50,625 nt of DNA from Pseudomonas sp. PB101 (GTDB taxonomy: Bacteria > Pseudomonadota > Gammaproteobacteria > Pseudomonadales > Pseudomonadaceae), in assembly GCF_009764265.1 (NCBI RefSeq), contig NZ_RWIR01000002.1:1-50625 (forward strand). Direction: 5' to 3'. Under the pieces are notes generated by a model. That model saw only the letters and a program-made list of their open reading frames with translations. It did not search any database and had not been told where the DNA came from. Positions 15,923 through 24,657 of the stretch are shown piece after piece. The position numbers were made by a program, and so were the translations under genes. Within the stretch, counting starts at the first letter, position 1. Every line of letters begins with the position of its first letter.

Positions 15923-17010
15923 ATGGCCGCGACCGCTACGTCCGGATGCTGGCGTACCTGGTTGCGGCCGTTGCGCTTGGCCTGGTACAGCGCGTCGTCG
16001 GCGCGGGTCAGCAGGCTTTCCGGTGTGTCGCCGGCTTGCGCATGGGCCACGCCGAACGAGGCGGTGATGGTGTCCAGCACCGTGTCGGTGCCCCGGGCCT
16101 TGACCCGCAGCGACTGGATTTTCAGGCGCAGGCGCTCGGCAAAAGCCCCGGCAGCCGCCAGGTCCGGGCAATCCTTGAGCACCACGCAAAACTCTTCGCC
16201 GCCATAACGCGCCGCGAACGCTTCGCCGGGCAGCGAGTCGCGCAACACCTGGGCGACATGCTGAAGCACGCGGTCGCCCAGGGGATGGCCGTACTGGTCG
16301 TTGAATTGCTTGAAGTGGTCGATATCCAGCATCACCAGCGCCACGCCTGCTGGCGCGCTGCTCATCGCCTGCTCGAGCTTGCGGTTGAAGGTGCTGCGGT
16401 TGAGCAATTCGGTCAGGCCATCGAGGGTCGCCGCCAACTGGGCGCGCTCCAGCTTGTCGCGCAGGCTCTTGATTTCATGCTGCGCAGACTGCAACTGGGA
16501 GAGGAAGTGCTCCTGCTGACTCTGCATCAGCTGGGTGCTCTGTTGCAGCTGGGTCAGGATGCTCGGCAAGCGCTCGGTGGCCGGTTCTTCGAGCATTTGC
16601 AGGTATTGGCCGAGGCTGGCCTGGAAGTTCTGGTTGCCCTTCACGCTGCGCGAAACATCACGCTCCATGTCGTCGACCAGGTTGATCGCGTCCTGCTGTC
16701 CGGAACGGGCGTTCGCCAGTTCATCGCGGATGATGTACTCGCGAAACAGCTTGGTGGCCGACTCCGGCGGGAAATAGTCGAAGTCGTTGACCACCCGGTC
16801 CAGGTGCCGATTGAGTTCCGGCTCCTGGCCTTTGCTGTAGGTGTACCAGAGCGCGTAGTGCACCGGGTTGGGCGGAATGTTGTGACGAACCATCAGCGGC
16901 ACTGCCTGCTTGAGCAATGCCGCTGCCTCGCGGGAGTCTTCTGGATACAGCGCTAGAACAGTCGCACGCGTGTCTGATTGGCTCATGGCTTCACTGTGGT
17001 TGTTTATCAT
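15919..17010 (-). CDS. Diguanylate cyclase (GGDEF domain, active-site GGEEF)
   Basis: A 363-aa cytosolic protein. Residues 1-190 carry no recognised sensor but include a coiled-coil-like stretch (QQSTQLMQSQQEHFLSQLQS) that leads into a GGDEF domain. The active-site motif RYGGEEF is intact, so c-di-GMP synthesis from two GTP is expected. The inhibitory RxxD site normally five residues before the motif is absent (PGEA instead), so product inhibition is probably lost. The start is uncertain: ATG 17010 is given, and ATG 16986 (MSQSDTRATV) is equally possible. The gene is convergent with the cupin at 15563 and seems unrelated to the glycosylation cluster. Confidence 0.88.
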   Translation of the reverse strand: MINNHSEAMSQSDTRATVLALYPEDSREAAALLKQAVPLMVRHNIPPNPVHYALWYTYSKGQEPELNRHLDRVVNDFDYFPPESATKLFREYIIRDELANARSGQQDAINLVDDMERDVSRSVKGNQNFQASLGQYLQMLEEPATERLPSILTQLQQSTQLMQSQQEHFLSQLQSAQHEIKSLRDKLERAQLAATLDGLTELLNRSTFNRKLEQAMSSAPAGVALVMLDIDHFKQFNDQYGHPLGDRVLQHVAQVLRDSLPGEAFAARYGGEEFCVVLKDCPDLAAAGAFAERLRLKIQSLRVKARGTDTVLDTITASFGVAHAQAGDTPESLLTRADDALYQAKRNGRNQVRQHPDVAVAAI

Positions 17011-17109
17011 TGGCGTTTGGCAAACTCGCTGAGCATAGCCATACGCCTGAAAAACAGCTATCGCCAATTACACAATCCTTTCAACGCGGTACGCCTGTTC
17101 CAACCGTCA

Positions 17110-18525
17110 TTACATGTTGCCCGACATCACACCTGCCATGTTCTGCCGGCGGCGGTAAGCCGTGTCACGGTTCGCCAGCCAGTAGTACAGCGGCGTGGTC
17201 ACGATCAAGCCGACCAGCCACGACAGATCCGCACCGTCGATATGCACCGCCACGGGACCGGTGTAGATCGGCGTGTTCATGAACGGGATCTGCACCACGA
17301 TGCCGATCGCGTAGGCCAGCAGTGCCTGCGGGTTGAAGCGGCCGTAGATGCCGCCGTCGACGCGGAAGATCGAGGCGATGTCGTAGTCACCCTTGTGGAT
17401 CGCGTAGAAGTCGATGAGGTTGATCGCGGTCCACGGCACCAGCACCACCAGCAACGCCAGCACCAGGTCGACGAAGTGCCCGATGAAATCCGCCGAGGCA
17501 CCGATGGCCGCCACGCAGCAACCGGCGAGGATGATCAGCGACAGCACCGCCCGGCTACGCGCCGTCGGAATCCAGCGGTGGGCGAAGGTTTGCAGCAGGG
17601 TGATCACCGAGAGCACGGAGCCATACAGGTTCAACGCGTTGTGGCTGATCACGCTGAGCAGGAACAGCACCAGCATCAACGGGCCGATGGCACCGGTGGC
17701 GAGCTTCACGGCGTCCATGGTGTCCATGCCCACCGGCGTTGCCAACACGGCAACAGCGCCGAACACGAAGGACAGGATCGAGCCCAGCGACGAACCGAGG
17801 TAGGTCGCCCAGAAGGTCGAGCTGACCTTGACGTCCTTGGGCAGGTAACGCGAGTAGTCGGAGACGTAGGGCGCGAACGCGATCTGCCACAGCGCTGCCA
17901 GCGACACCGTGGCCAGCCAGCCGGAGATGTTGAAACTGCCACGGGTGAGGAAGTCGTCGGTCTGCACATGGGTCAGGATGTAGCCGAAGCCCAGCACGAT
18001 GCCCAGCCCCAGCACCCAGGTGCCGATGCGGTTGAGCACGTGGATGAAGCGGTAGCCGATGATGCCGATGATCCCCGAGCCGAGGCCGCCGAGGACGATG
18101 CCCACCGACACCGGCACGCTCTCGACCACGCCGTGCAGCGACTTGCCGGCCAGGACGATGTTGGAAGCGAAGAAGCCGATGTACATCACGCCGGCAATCA
18201 CCACCACCAGCAACGCACCCAGCGAACCGAACTGTGCGCGACTCTGGATCATCTGCGGAATGCCCATCTGCGGGCCCTGCGCCGAGTGCAGCGCCATCAG
18301 CACTCCGCCGACCAGGTGGCCGACGATGATCGCGACAATGCCCCAGACCAGATTCAGGTGAAACAGCTGCACGCCGAGCGCGCCGGTGACGATGGGCAAC
18401 GGCGCGATATTGCCGCCGAACCACAGGGTGAACAGATCTTTGACCTTTCCGTGGCGATCCTCAGGAGGGACGTACCCGATCGTGTGTTTCTCGATGAGCG
18501 GGGCGGATGAAGCGGTGGTGGACAT
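17110..18525 (-). CDS. NCS1-family purine/cytosine permease (CodB-like)
   Basis: A 471-aa inner-membrane transporter with about 12 helices. The family signature is visible at the N-terminus (DLFTLWFGGNIAPLPIVTGA) and in the middle (FAPYVSDYSRYLPKDV). NCS1 carriers co-transport nucleobases, hydantoins or related compounds with protons or sodium. The start at 18525 has GGAG 8 nt upstream. It is a single-gene unit: about 100 bp separate it from the diguanylate cyclase gene and a REPIN array lies upstream. Substrate cannot be fixed from sequence; cytosine or another nucleobase is the default for the family. Confidence 0.85.
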   Translation of the reverse strand: MSTTASSAPLIEKHTIGYVPPEDRHGKVKDLFTLWFGGNIAPLPIVTGALGVQLFHLNLVWGIVAIIVGHLVGGVLMALHSAQGPQMGIPQMIQSRAQFGSLGALLVVVIAGVMYIGFFASNIVLAGKSLHGVVESVPVSVGIVLGGLGSGIIGIIGYRFIHVLNRIGTWVLGLGIVLGFGYILTHVQTDDFLTRGSFNISGWLATVSLAALWQIAFAPYVSDYSRYLPKDVKVSSTFWATYLGSSLGSILSFVFGAVAVLATPVGMDTMDAVKLATGAIGPLMLVLFLLSVISHNALNLYGSVLSVITLLQTFAHRWIPTARSRAVLSLIILAGCCVAAIGASADFIGHFVDLVLALLVVLVPWTAINLIDFYAIHKGDYDIASIFRVDGGIYGRFNPQALLAYAIGIVVQIPFMNTPIYTGPVAVHIDGADLSWLVGLIVTTPLYYWLANRDTAYRRRQNMAGVMSGNM

Positions 18526-18748
18526 GACGAACTCCAAGGCAAGGATGAGTACGTGTTCGTACTTCGGTGTGCGCGGACGGAACGGCGCATTTCTTGTTGG
18601 GAGTGATCATGGACAAAGAGTGCGGGAAGGAAAATTAGTTAATTTGTGCCTTTAAACCTTAAAAAAGATTGCGTAGTAATGGCTATTCATCAGCAGAAAA
18701 ATCCAATTTCCACAGAAAACAAAGCACAGCACGAACGACAAAACCCCT

Positions 18749-19680
18749 GTGGGAGCGAGCTTGCTCGCGATGGCGGTAGGTCAGGCAACATTGATGTCGC
18801 CTGTACCGGCCTCATCGCGGGCAAGCCCGCTCCCACAGGGGTCAAGGGTTGACTGCAAAACTTGCGGCCGACCGGGATTTTTGTGGGAGCGGGCTTGCCC
18901 GCGATGGCGGTGGGTCAGGCAACGAATGTGTTGGATCTGATGGCCTCATCGTCGGAACGCCGCCCGGGGCAAGCCCGCTCCCACAGGGGTAAAGCGGTTG
19001 GCTGCAAAACTTGCGGCCGACCGGGATTTTTGTGGGAGCGGGCTTGCCCGCGATGGCGGTGTATCAGCCAACGAAGATGTTGGATCTGATGGCCTCATCG
19101 CGGGCAAGCCCGCTCCCACAGGGTAAAGGGTTGACTGCAAAACTTGCGGCCGACCGGGATTTTTGTGGGAGCGGGCTTGCCCGCGATGGCGGTGTATCAG
19201 CCAACGAAGATGTTGGATCTGATGGCCTCATCGCGGGCAAGCCTGCTCCCACAGGGTAAAGGGTTGACTGCAAAATTTGCGGCCGACCGGGATTTTTGTG
19301 GGGGCGGGCTTGCCCGCGATGGCGGTGGGTCAGCCAACGAAGATGTTGGATCTGATGGCCTCATCGCGGGCAAGCCCGCTCCCACAAGGGTAAAGCGGTT
19401 GACTGCAAAATTTGCGGCCGACCGGGATTTTTGTGGGAGCGGGCTTGCCCGCGATGGCGGTGGGTCAGCCAACGAAGATGTTGGATCTGATGGCCTCATC
19501 GCGGGCAAGCCCGCTCCCACAGGGTAAAGGGTTGACTGCAAAACTTGCGGCCGACCGGGATTTTTGTGGGAGCGGGCTTGCCCGCGATGGTGGTGGGTCA
19601 GGCAACATTGATGTCGCCTGTACCGGCCTCATCGTCGGAACGCCGCCCGGGGCAAGCCCGCTCCCACAGGGTTATGTGTT
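18749..19680. repeat. Array of seven REPIN units, about 134-bp period
   Basis: REP arms starting at 18749, 18883, 19032, 19165, 19298, 19433 and 19566 (GTGGGAGCGGGCTTGCCC) each pair with a downstream inverted arm (CATCGCGGGCAAGCC...). Units also share the inner text CAACGAAGATGTTGG and the spacer GACTGCAAAACTTGCGGCC then GACCGGGATTTTT. Spacing is 133-135 bp except one 149-bp unit. In two units the inverted arm contains the extra segment TCGGAACGCCGCCCGG. The array fills nearly all the space between 18526 and 19687. Short open frames inside it are repeat artefacts. Confidence 0.9.
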
Positions 19681-19687
19681 GGCTGAA

Positions 19688-20728
19688 CTACCGCGCAGCC
19701 CAGGCATTGAAGCGCTGTTCGAGCTCTTCGCCGTGGTCTACCCAGAACTCGGCGTCTACCGCTCGGGCGCCGGCCAGGTTGGCTTCGGCGGTCGGCAGTT
19801 GCTCCTGCACGGCTTTGGGCAGCAATGGCAGGGTCTGGCGATGCACCGGGCCGTAAGGGATGTTTTCCGAGAAGACTTTTTGCGTCTGCGGCTGGCTGGC
19901 AAACGCGATGAAGTTTTCCGCCAGCGCCTTGTTCGGCGTGCCCTTGACCACCGCCCAGTATTCCGGGTCGTAGAGGCTCTGCGGCCAGACGATGCTCAGC
20001 TTCATGCCTTCCTTCTGCGCCGAGGCGATCCGCCCGTTGTAGGCCGCGCTCATCACCACATCCCCGGCCACCAGCCATTGCGCCGGCTGGGCGCCCGCCT
20101 CCCACCACTGGATGTTCGGCTTGATCTGGTCGAGCTTGGCAAAGGCCCGCGTCACGCCTTGCGGGGTATTGAGGACCTTGTAGATGTCATCGGCCTTGAC
20201 GCCGTCGGCGAGCAAGGCGATTTCCAGGGTGTACTTGGCGCTCTTGCGCAGGCCGCGCTTGCCCGGGAAGTCGGCGACGTTCCAGAAGTCCGCCCAGGAT
20301 TGCGGCGCCTTGGCCTGCTTGCTCTGGTCAAAGGCCATGACCATCGACCAGACGTAAGTGGCCACCCCGCATTCGGTCAGCGCACCCGGCACGAAGTTCG
20401 CCGAATCACCAAAGCGTCCCGCATCGAGCTTCTCGAACAGGCCCTCCTCGCAGCCACGCAACAGCTCGGGGCTTTCGACTTCCACCACGTCCCAGCTGGT
20501 GTGACCGGCGGAGACCATGGCCTTGATCTTCGACAGCTCGCCGTTGTACTCACCGGCGATGATGTTGCCCGCGCCGCTGGCGTTGAAGGGCTGGAAATAG
20601 GCCTTATCCTGGGCCTGTTTGGTCGCGCCACCGAACGAAATCACGGTGAGGTCCTGGGGGGCCGCCCACACACTGGCACTCAACAACGCCAGGGCAAACG
20701 GAACACTGCAACGCAAGGATCTGGACAT
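19688..20728 (-). CDS. Periplasmic binding protein, PotD-like, without cognate permease nearby
   Basis: A 346-aa exported protein of the spermidine/putrescine binding family (COG0687 type). A signal peptide covers residues 1 to about 20 (ending SVWA, then APQDLTVISFGG). Internal signatures are YNGELSKIKAMVSAG, WDVVEVESPELLRGC, and NIQWWEAGAQPAQWLVAGDV. The start at 20728 has GAGGAA upstream. It lies 34 nt after the ArgE-like gene in a five-gene operon that contains no permease or ATPase, so it must use a transporter encoded elsewhere or act as a sensor. The REPIN array starts directly after its stop codon. Confidence 0.87.
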   Translation of the reverse strand: MSRSLRCSVPFALALLSASVWAAPQDLTVISFGGATKQAQDKAYFQPFNASGAGNIIAGEYNGELSKIKAMVSAGHTSWDVVEVESPELLRGCEEGLFEKLDAGRFGDSANFVPGALTECGVATYVWSMVMAFDQSKQAKAPQSWADFWNVADFPGKRGLRKSAKYTLEIALLADGVKADDIYKVLNTPQGVTRAFAKLDQIKPNIQWWEAGAQPAQWLVAGDVVMSAAYNGRIASAQKEGMKLSIVWPQSLYDPEYWAVVKGTPNKALAENFIAFASQPQTQKVFSENIPYGPVHRQTLPLLPKAVQEQLPTAEANLAGARAVDAEFWVDHGEELEQRFNAWAAR

Positions 20729-20762
20729 GGATCGCTTCCTCGGGCCTTGTGGCCCGTTGTTG

Positions 20763-21932
20763 TCATGGGTGTTCGGATTCACTCAAGTACGCCGCCAGGC
20801 GATCCATCAGGCGGTCACAGGCCGCCATCTGATCGACGCTGACAAATTCATCGGGCTTGTGCCCCTGGTCCATGCTGCCGGGACCGCAGACCACCGAAGG
20901 AATGCCGGCCTGGTCGAACAGCCCGCCCTCGGTGCCAAAGGCCACGGTGCTGAACTCGTCGCTGCCGCACAGTTGGGCAATCAGTCGGGCGGCGGCGCTG
21001 TCGGCCGGTGTCGCCAGGCCGGGATAGGCCGAGATTTTTTCAAAGCGGATGCCGGTATCGCTGTCCACGGCCTGCATGGCCGGCAGCAAGGTCTGCTCGG
21101 CGTAGTCCTGCAACTCGTCGACGACCACTTGCGGGGCGAAGTCCGGCAAGGCGCGGATCTCGAAATCGAAACGGCAATCGGCGGGCACGATGTTCAGCGC
21201 CGTACCGCCCTGGATCACCCCGACCTGCACGGTGGAGAACGCCGGATCGAAGCGCTTGTCGTGCAACTGCGGGCGCGCCAGGGTGGTGCCGATATCGCCC
21301 AGCCGACCGATCAGGCGCGCGGCCTGCTCGATGGCATTGACCCCATAAGGCGCGTAGGCCGAATGACAGGCCGCGCCGCGCACGTGGCAACGCATCGCCA
21401 GCTTGCCCTTGTGGCCGAGCACCGGCTTGAGTTCGGTCGGCTCGCCGATCAGGCACAAGGCCGGTGCCGGGATGCGTTGCGGCAGCACTTCGAGCAAGCC
21501 GCGCACACCGAGGCAACCGACTTCTTCGTCATAGGAAAACGCCAAATGCACCGGGCGCTTCAATGGGCTGGCGAGAAACATCGGCACCGCCGCCAGCACC
21601 GAGGCCAGATAGCCCTTCATGTCCGCCGTACCACGGCCGTACAGCTTGCCGCCCGCCTCGCTCAGGCTGAACGGCTCGACCGTCCACGCCTGACCGTCCA
21701 CCGGCACCACGTCGGTATGACCGGACAGCACGATGCCGCCGGCCACGCTCGGGCCGACCGTGGCCAACAGATTGGCCTTGGTCCGCTCGGCGTTGTAGAT
21801 CAGTTCGCAATCCACGCCGAGGTCGCGCAGGTAGTCACGCACGAACTCGATCAGCGCAAGGTTAGAATCGCGGCTGACCGTGGCGAACCCGATCAACCGC
21901 GCGAGCATGGCGCGGCTGCGCAACTCACTCAT
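20763..21932 (-). CDS. argE: Acetylornithine deacetylase-like M20 peptidase
   Basis: A 389-aa metallo-deacylase of the M20 family, close in pattern to ArgE: SGHTDVVPVDG near 75 (metal His), YGRGTADMKGYLA near 104 (bridging Asp), SYDEEVGCLGVRG (catalytic Glu pair), IGEPTELKPVLGHKG and, near the C-terminus, CGPGSMDQGHKPDEF (metal His). The family hydrolyses N-acyl amino acids, classically N2-acetylornithine. In this operon, with a monooxygenase, a RidA-like protein and DUF1028, the substrate is more likely an N-acyl intermediate of a catabolic route. The start overlaps the stop of the DUF1028 gene by 8 nt. Confidence 0.88.
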   Translation of the reverse strand: MSELRSRAMLARLIGFATVSRDSNLALIEFVRDYLRDLGVDCELIYNAERTKANLLATVGPSVAGGIVLSGHTDVVPVDGQAWTVEPFSLSEAGGKLYGRGTADMKGYLASVLAAVPMFLASPLKRPVHLAFSYDEEVGCLGVRGLLEVLPQRIPAPALCLIGEPTELKPVLGHKGKLAMRCHVRGAACHSAYAPYGVNAIEQAARLIGRLGDIGTTLARPQLHDKRFDPAFSTVQVGVIQGGTALNIVPADCRFDFEIRALPDFAPQVVVDELQDYAEQTLLPAMQAVDSDTGIRFEKISAYPGLATPADSAAARLIAQLCGSDEFSTVAFGTEGGLFDQAGIPSVVCGPGSMDQGHKPDEFVSVDQMAACDRLMDRLAAYLSESEHP

Positions 21933-22599
21933 CGCCGGGCACGCCATACGCGGGAGCCAGGGTTGGATTGAGAGCGCGGGTCAGGTAGTCCTGAAGTTGC
22001 GGCTCGTAGGCCGTCCACAGTTTGCCCAGTTCGCCAATCGGGTTTTCATCGGCCCAATCCACCCGCAGGTCGACGATCGGCCAGGTCAGGTCACCGACCA
22101 CCGACAGCGCCGCCGAGTGCACCACGCCGGCCTCACCGCCGGCGTCCTGCCCGGCCTGCAAGGCGTTCATCAGTCGGGTGGCGAGGCAGCCTTCGCTGTT
22201 TTCGAACGCCGCGACCATCGCCTCGATCACCCCGCTGTTGGCCAGCAGGTTGCCGGCCGCCACGCATTGGTCACCGGCCACGGCGTTGTTGATGCCCAGG
22301 GCATGGTTGCCGCTGAACACCGCCGTGCGCCCATGGGCATCCACCACCGCCACCTGGCGGTATTGGCTGTAGCCGTTGCGGGTCAACGAGTGGTCCAGCG
22401 CCTGGGGCGGCGCCGAGCCGTTGGCCAGTTCATCGAGGATCTGCGGGCCGAGGGCCGGCAGCGTGATGTTCTGGCTCGACACCGCACCGACTCCGGCGCG
22501 CAGCCAGGGGCAACGCGCGCCGACGGCAATGCTCGAAGAGCTGATGGCAATGCCCAACTGGCCGGTCTCGGCGCAGCGACCAACGATGGAAAAGGTCAT
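21925..22599 (-). CDS. DUF1028 protein, predicted Ntn-hydrolase fold
   Basis: A 224-aa protein opening with TFSIVGRCAETGQLGIAISS, the characteristic start of DUF1028, a family predicted to fold like Ntn hydrolases. If the initiator Met is removed, Thr2 would be exposed as a possible nucleophile, as in that fold. No reaction is established. The ATG at 22599 has AAGGA 7-8 nt upstream; its 3' end overlaps the ArgE-like gene by 8 nt and it lies 10 nt after the RidA gene. Linkage of DUF1028 to RidA and M20 deacylases suggests hydrolysis of an amide or cyclic ureide; this is inference. Confidence 0.85.
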   Translation of the reverse strand: MTFSIVGRCAETGQLGIAISSSSIAVGARCPWLRAGVGAVSSQNITLPALGPQILDELANGSAPPQALDHSLTRNGYSQYRQVAVVDAHGRTAVFSGNHALGINNAVAGDQCVAAGNLLANSGVIEAMVAAFENSEGCLATRLMNALQAGQDAGGEAGVVHSAALSVVGDLTWPIVDLRVDWADENPIGELGKLWTAYEPQLQDYLTRALNPTLAPAYGVPGDE

Positions 22600-22609
22600 G
22601 GTGAATTCC

Positions 22610-23020
22610 TTATTCGGGGATAACGGCAATCACGTCGATTTCCATCAGCCACTGCGGCTGGCCGAGGGCGCTGACCACCAGGCCGGTGGAAATCGGGAAC
22701 ACACCCTTGAGCCATTTGCCGACTTCCTGGTACACCGGCTCGCGGTAGCGCGGGTCGATCAGGTAAGTGGTGGTCTTGACGATATGGCTCATGTCGCTGC
22801 CCGCCTCTTCCAGCAGCTGCTTGACGTTGCGCATGGCCTGTTCGGCCTGGGCGCGCGGATCACCGAGGCCCACCAGTTGACCGTTGAAATCGGTACCGAC
22901 CTGACCACGCACATACACGGTGTTGCCGGCGCGCACGGCCTGGCACAGGTCGTTGTCGAGCGTCTGGTTCGGGTAGGTGTCTTTGGTGTTGAACATGCGG
23001 ATGCGGGTATGAGTAGGCAT
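22610..23020 (-). CDS. RidA (YjgF/YER057c/UK114) family protein lacking the catalytic arginine
   Basis: A 136-aa RidA-fold protein: VYVRGQVGTDFNGQLVGLGDP, AQAEQAMRNVKQLLEEAG, YREPVYQEVGKW and a C-terminal LMEIDVIAVIPE strand. Archetypal RidA has PAR-S where the arginine anchors the imine carboxylate; here the corresponding stretch reads PISTGLVVSAL, so the arginine is missing. It belongs to the diverged Rid subfamilies found in catabolic operons rather than to housekeeping RidA. Its ATG shares bases with the stop of the monooxygenase gene (TGATG), so the two are coupled. Confidence 0.85.
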   Translation of the reverse strand: MPTHTRIRMFNTKDTYPNQTLDNDLCQAVRAGNTVYVRGQVGTDFNGQLVGLGDPRAQAEQAMRNVKQLLEEAGSDMSHIVKTTTYLIDPRYREPVYQEVGKWLKGVFPISTGLVVSALGQPQWLMEIDVIAVIPE

Positions 23021-24381
23021 CAACGAACTCCCATGAGGCTGGCTTTCTGAAGAGGTGCGCGGGCGGCGTCGGCTTGACGCTGGGTCGCATCCCGATAGTT
23101 GAAATAGGTGTGCTGTTTAACGATGTGATCGGCGATGTGCTTGGCGTCGTGCCAAACGCCCCAGATGAACGCGGAGCCACGACGGGACTGCCACGGCAAC
23201 CCGACGAAATACACGCCCGGCTCGGCCGACACGCCGCGCTGGTGCTGCGGCTTGCCGTTGTCCTTGAAGGCGTCGACCTTCAGCCAGCTGTAGTCGGTGG
23301 TGTAACCGGTAGCCCAGATGATCGTGGTCACGCCGGCCTTGACCAGGTCCAGCTCAAGGACTGGATTCGTCACGCAGTCCGGATCGGCCAGCATGGCGCG
23401 CGCTTCCGGTTCCAGCGGTAGGTCGAGGCCGTTGCGTTCGATATAGGCGTCGGCCTTGTCGAGCAGTGCCAGGTAGTTTTCATCGCCACGGCGGATGTTG
23501 TCGGCGAGGTTGTTTTCGAAACTCACCACGGCGCCATTGAACGCTTGGGTCAGGCCGACCAGGGTCATGCCTTGATGGGCCAGGCGGCGGAAGTCCACGG
23601 TGTGGCCGCCGCGGGCACCGCTCACAGCAATGGTCACGTGCTCCTTGCCCGGTTGCATGGCCTCGGCATCCCACTCGCCAAGCACCCCCAGCCACCAGCA
23701 GAAATCACGGTTGCGATAGGCACGCGGCGGACGGTCGTGGGCACCCACCGACAGGTAGACCTGCTTGCCGGAGCGCTGCAGTTCATCGGCGATCTGCACG
23801 CCCGAGGAACCGGCGCCCACCACCAGCACGGCGCCTTCGGCCAGTTGCTGCGGGTTGAAGTATTGAGCGGAGTGAATCTGGCTGATGCCGGCGATGTCCG
23901 GGGCAATCGGCGGGATGGCCGGACGCTGGAACGGGCCGGTGGCGACCACCACGTGGCGAGCCTCGATCACACCCTCGGAGGTTTCAACGGTGAACCCCGG
24001 ACGGTCGGCATTGCGTTCGACTTTCTTCACGTCCACGCCGGTGCGGATCGGCGCATTGAATTTGCGGGCATAGGCTTCGAAGTACGCAGCCACCTGTTCT
24101 TTGCCGGCGAAGGCATCCGGGTCCAGGCCGTCGAATTCCAGTCCCGGGAAGCGGTCGTGCCAGGCAGGACCGTTGGCCACCAGCGAATCCCAGCGACCAG
24201 TGCGCCAGGCTTCGGCGATACGGTTGCGCTCCAGTACGAGGTGCGGCACTCCGAGTTTGCTCAGGTGTTCACTCATGGCCACGCCGGCCTGGCCGGCGCC
24301 AACAACAAGCGTATCAATTTCGGTTTTATCAACTGTCATGGCTGTGCACTTCTGAAAGGTGGTTTGATTCAGGTCGGTCAT
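23020..24381 (-). CDS. Flavin-dependent monooxygenase (CzcO/FMO type)
   Basis: A 453-aa FAD/NADP enzyme. The first Rossmann motif is VVGAGQAGVAMSEHL, the second (NADPH) VVGAGSSGVQIADEL, with the ATG motif in IIWATGYTTDY near the C-terminus and GPFQRPAIPP between. This pattern matches bacterial flavin monooxygenases that oxidise nitrogen, sulfur or ketone groups. The start at 24381 (MTDLNQTTF) is preferred for its GAGG site; ATG 24339 would shorten it by 14 residues. It is the first gene of the operon running down to 19688, and a 276-bp divergent region separates it from the cystathionine synthase gene. Confidence 0.86.
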   Translation of the reverse strand: MTDLNQTTFQKCTAMTVDKTEIDTLVVGAGQAGVAMSEHLSKLGVPHLVLERNRIAEAWRTGRWDSLVANGPAWHDRFPGLEFDGLDPDAFAGKEQVAAYFEAYARKFNAPIRTGVDVKKVERNADRPGFTVETSEGVIEARHVVVATGPFQRPAIPPIAPDIAGISQIHSAQYFNPQQLAEGAVLVVGAGSSGVQIADELQRSGKQVYLSVGAHDRPPRAYRNRDFCWWLGVLGEWDAEAMQPGKEHVTIAVSGARGGHTVDFRRLAHQGMTLVGLTQAFNGAVVSFENNLADNIRRGDENYLALLDKADAYIERNGLDLPLEPEARAMLADPDCVTNPVLELDLVKAGVTTIIWATGYTTDYSWLKVDAFKDNGKPQHQRGVSAEPGVYFVGLPWQSRRGSAFIWGVWHDAKHIADHIVKQHTYFNYRDATQRQADAARAPLQKASLMGVR

Positions 24382-24657
24382 GGCTGCCGCCTCGATTCTG
24401 ATCACTGTTGTTGTTCTGCTTTGGCTATCGGTGTCAGGGTGTTGGTCGCATTCTGTTCGGAGCCGGGGATTAGCGAAATTATGTTTTTTGTGGTTGCTGG
24501 CGAGGAAAAAGCGTCGAGCCGACCGGTCGGCTGTGGGAGGTTGCGGCAGGCCGGATCCCGGCCTATGGTCCTAGCGATGCAATGCCTGTGATTGACCCCT
24601 GATGGCACATTGCAGGCCGATGTCCACCCAGTGCGAATAGCGCAAGGAAGTGACGAC

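Noticed and set aside
18749..19680. Regularly spaced repeats resembling a CRISPR array
   Set aside because: The intervening segments are themselves repeated, units are about 134 bp, arms are classic REP palindromes and no cas genes are present.
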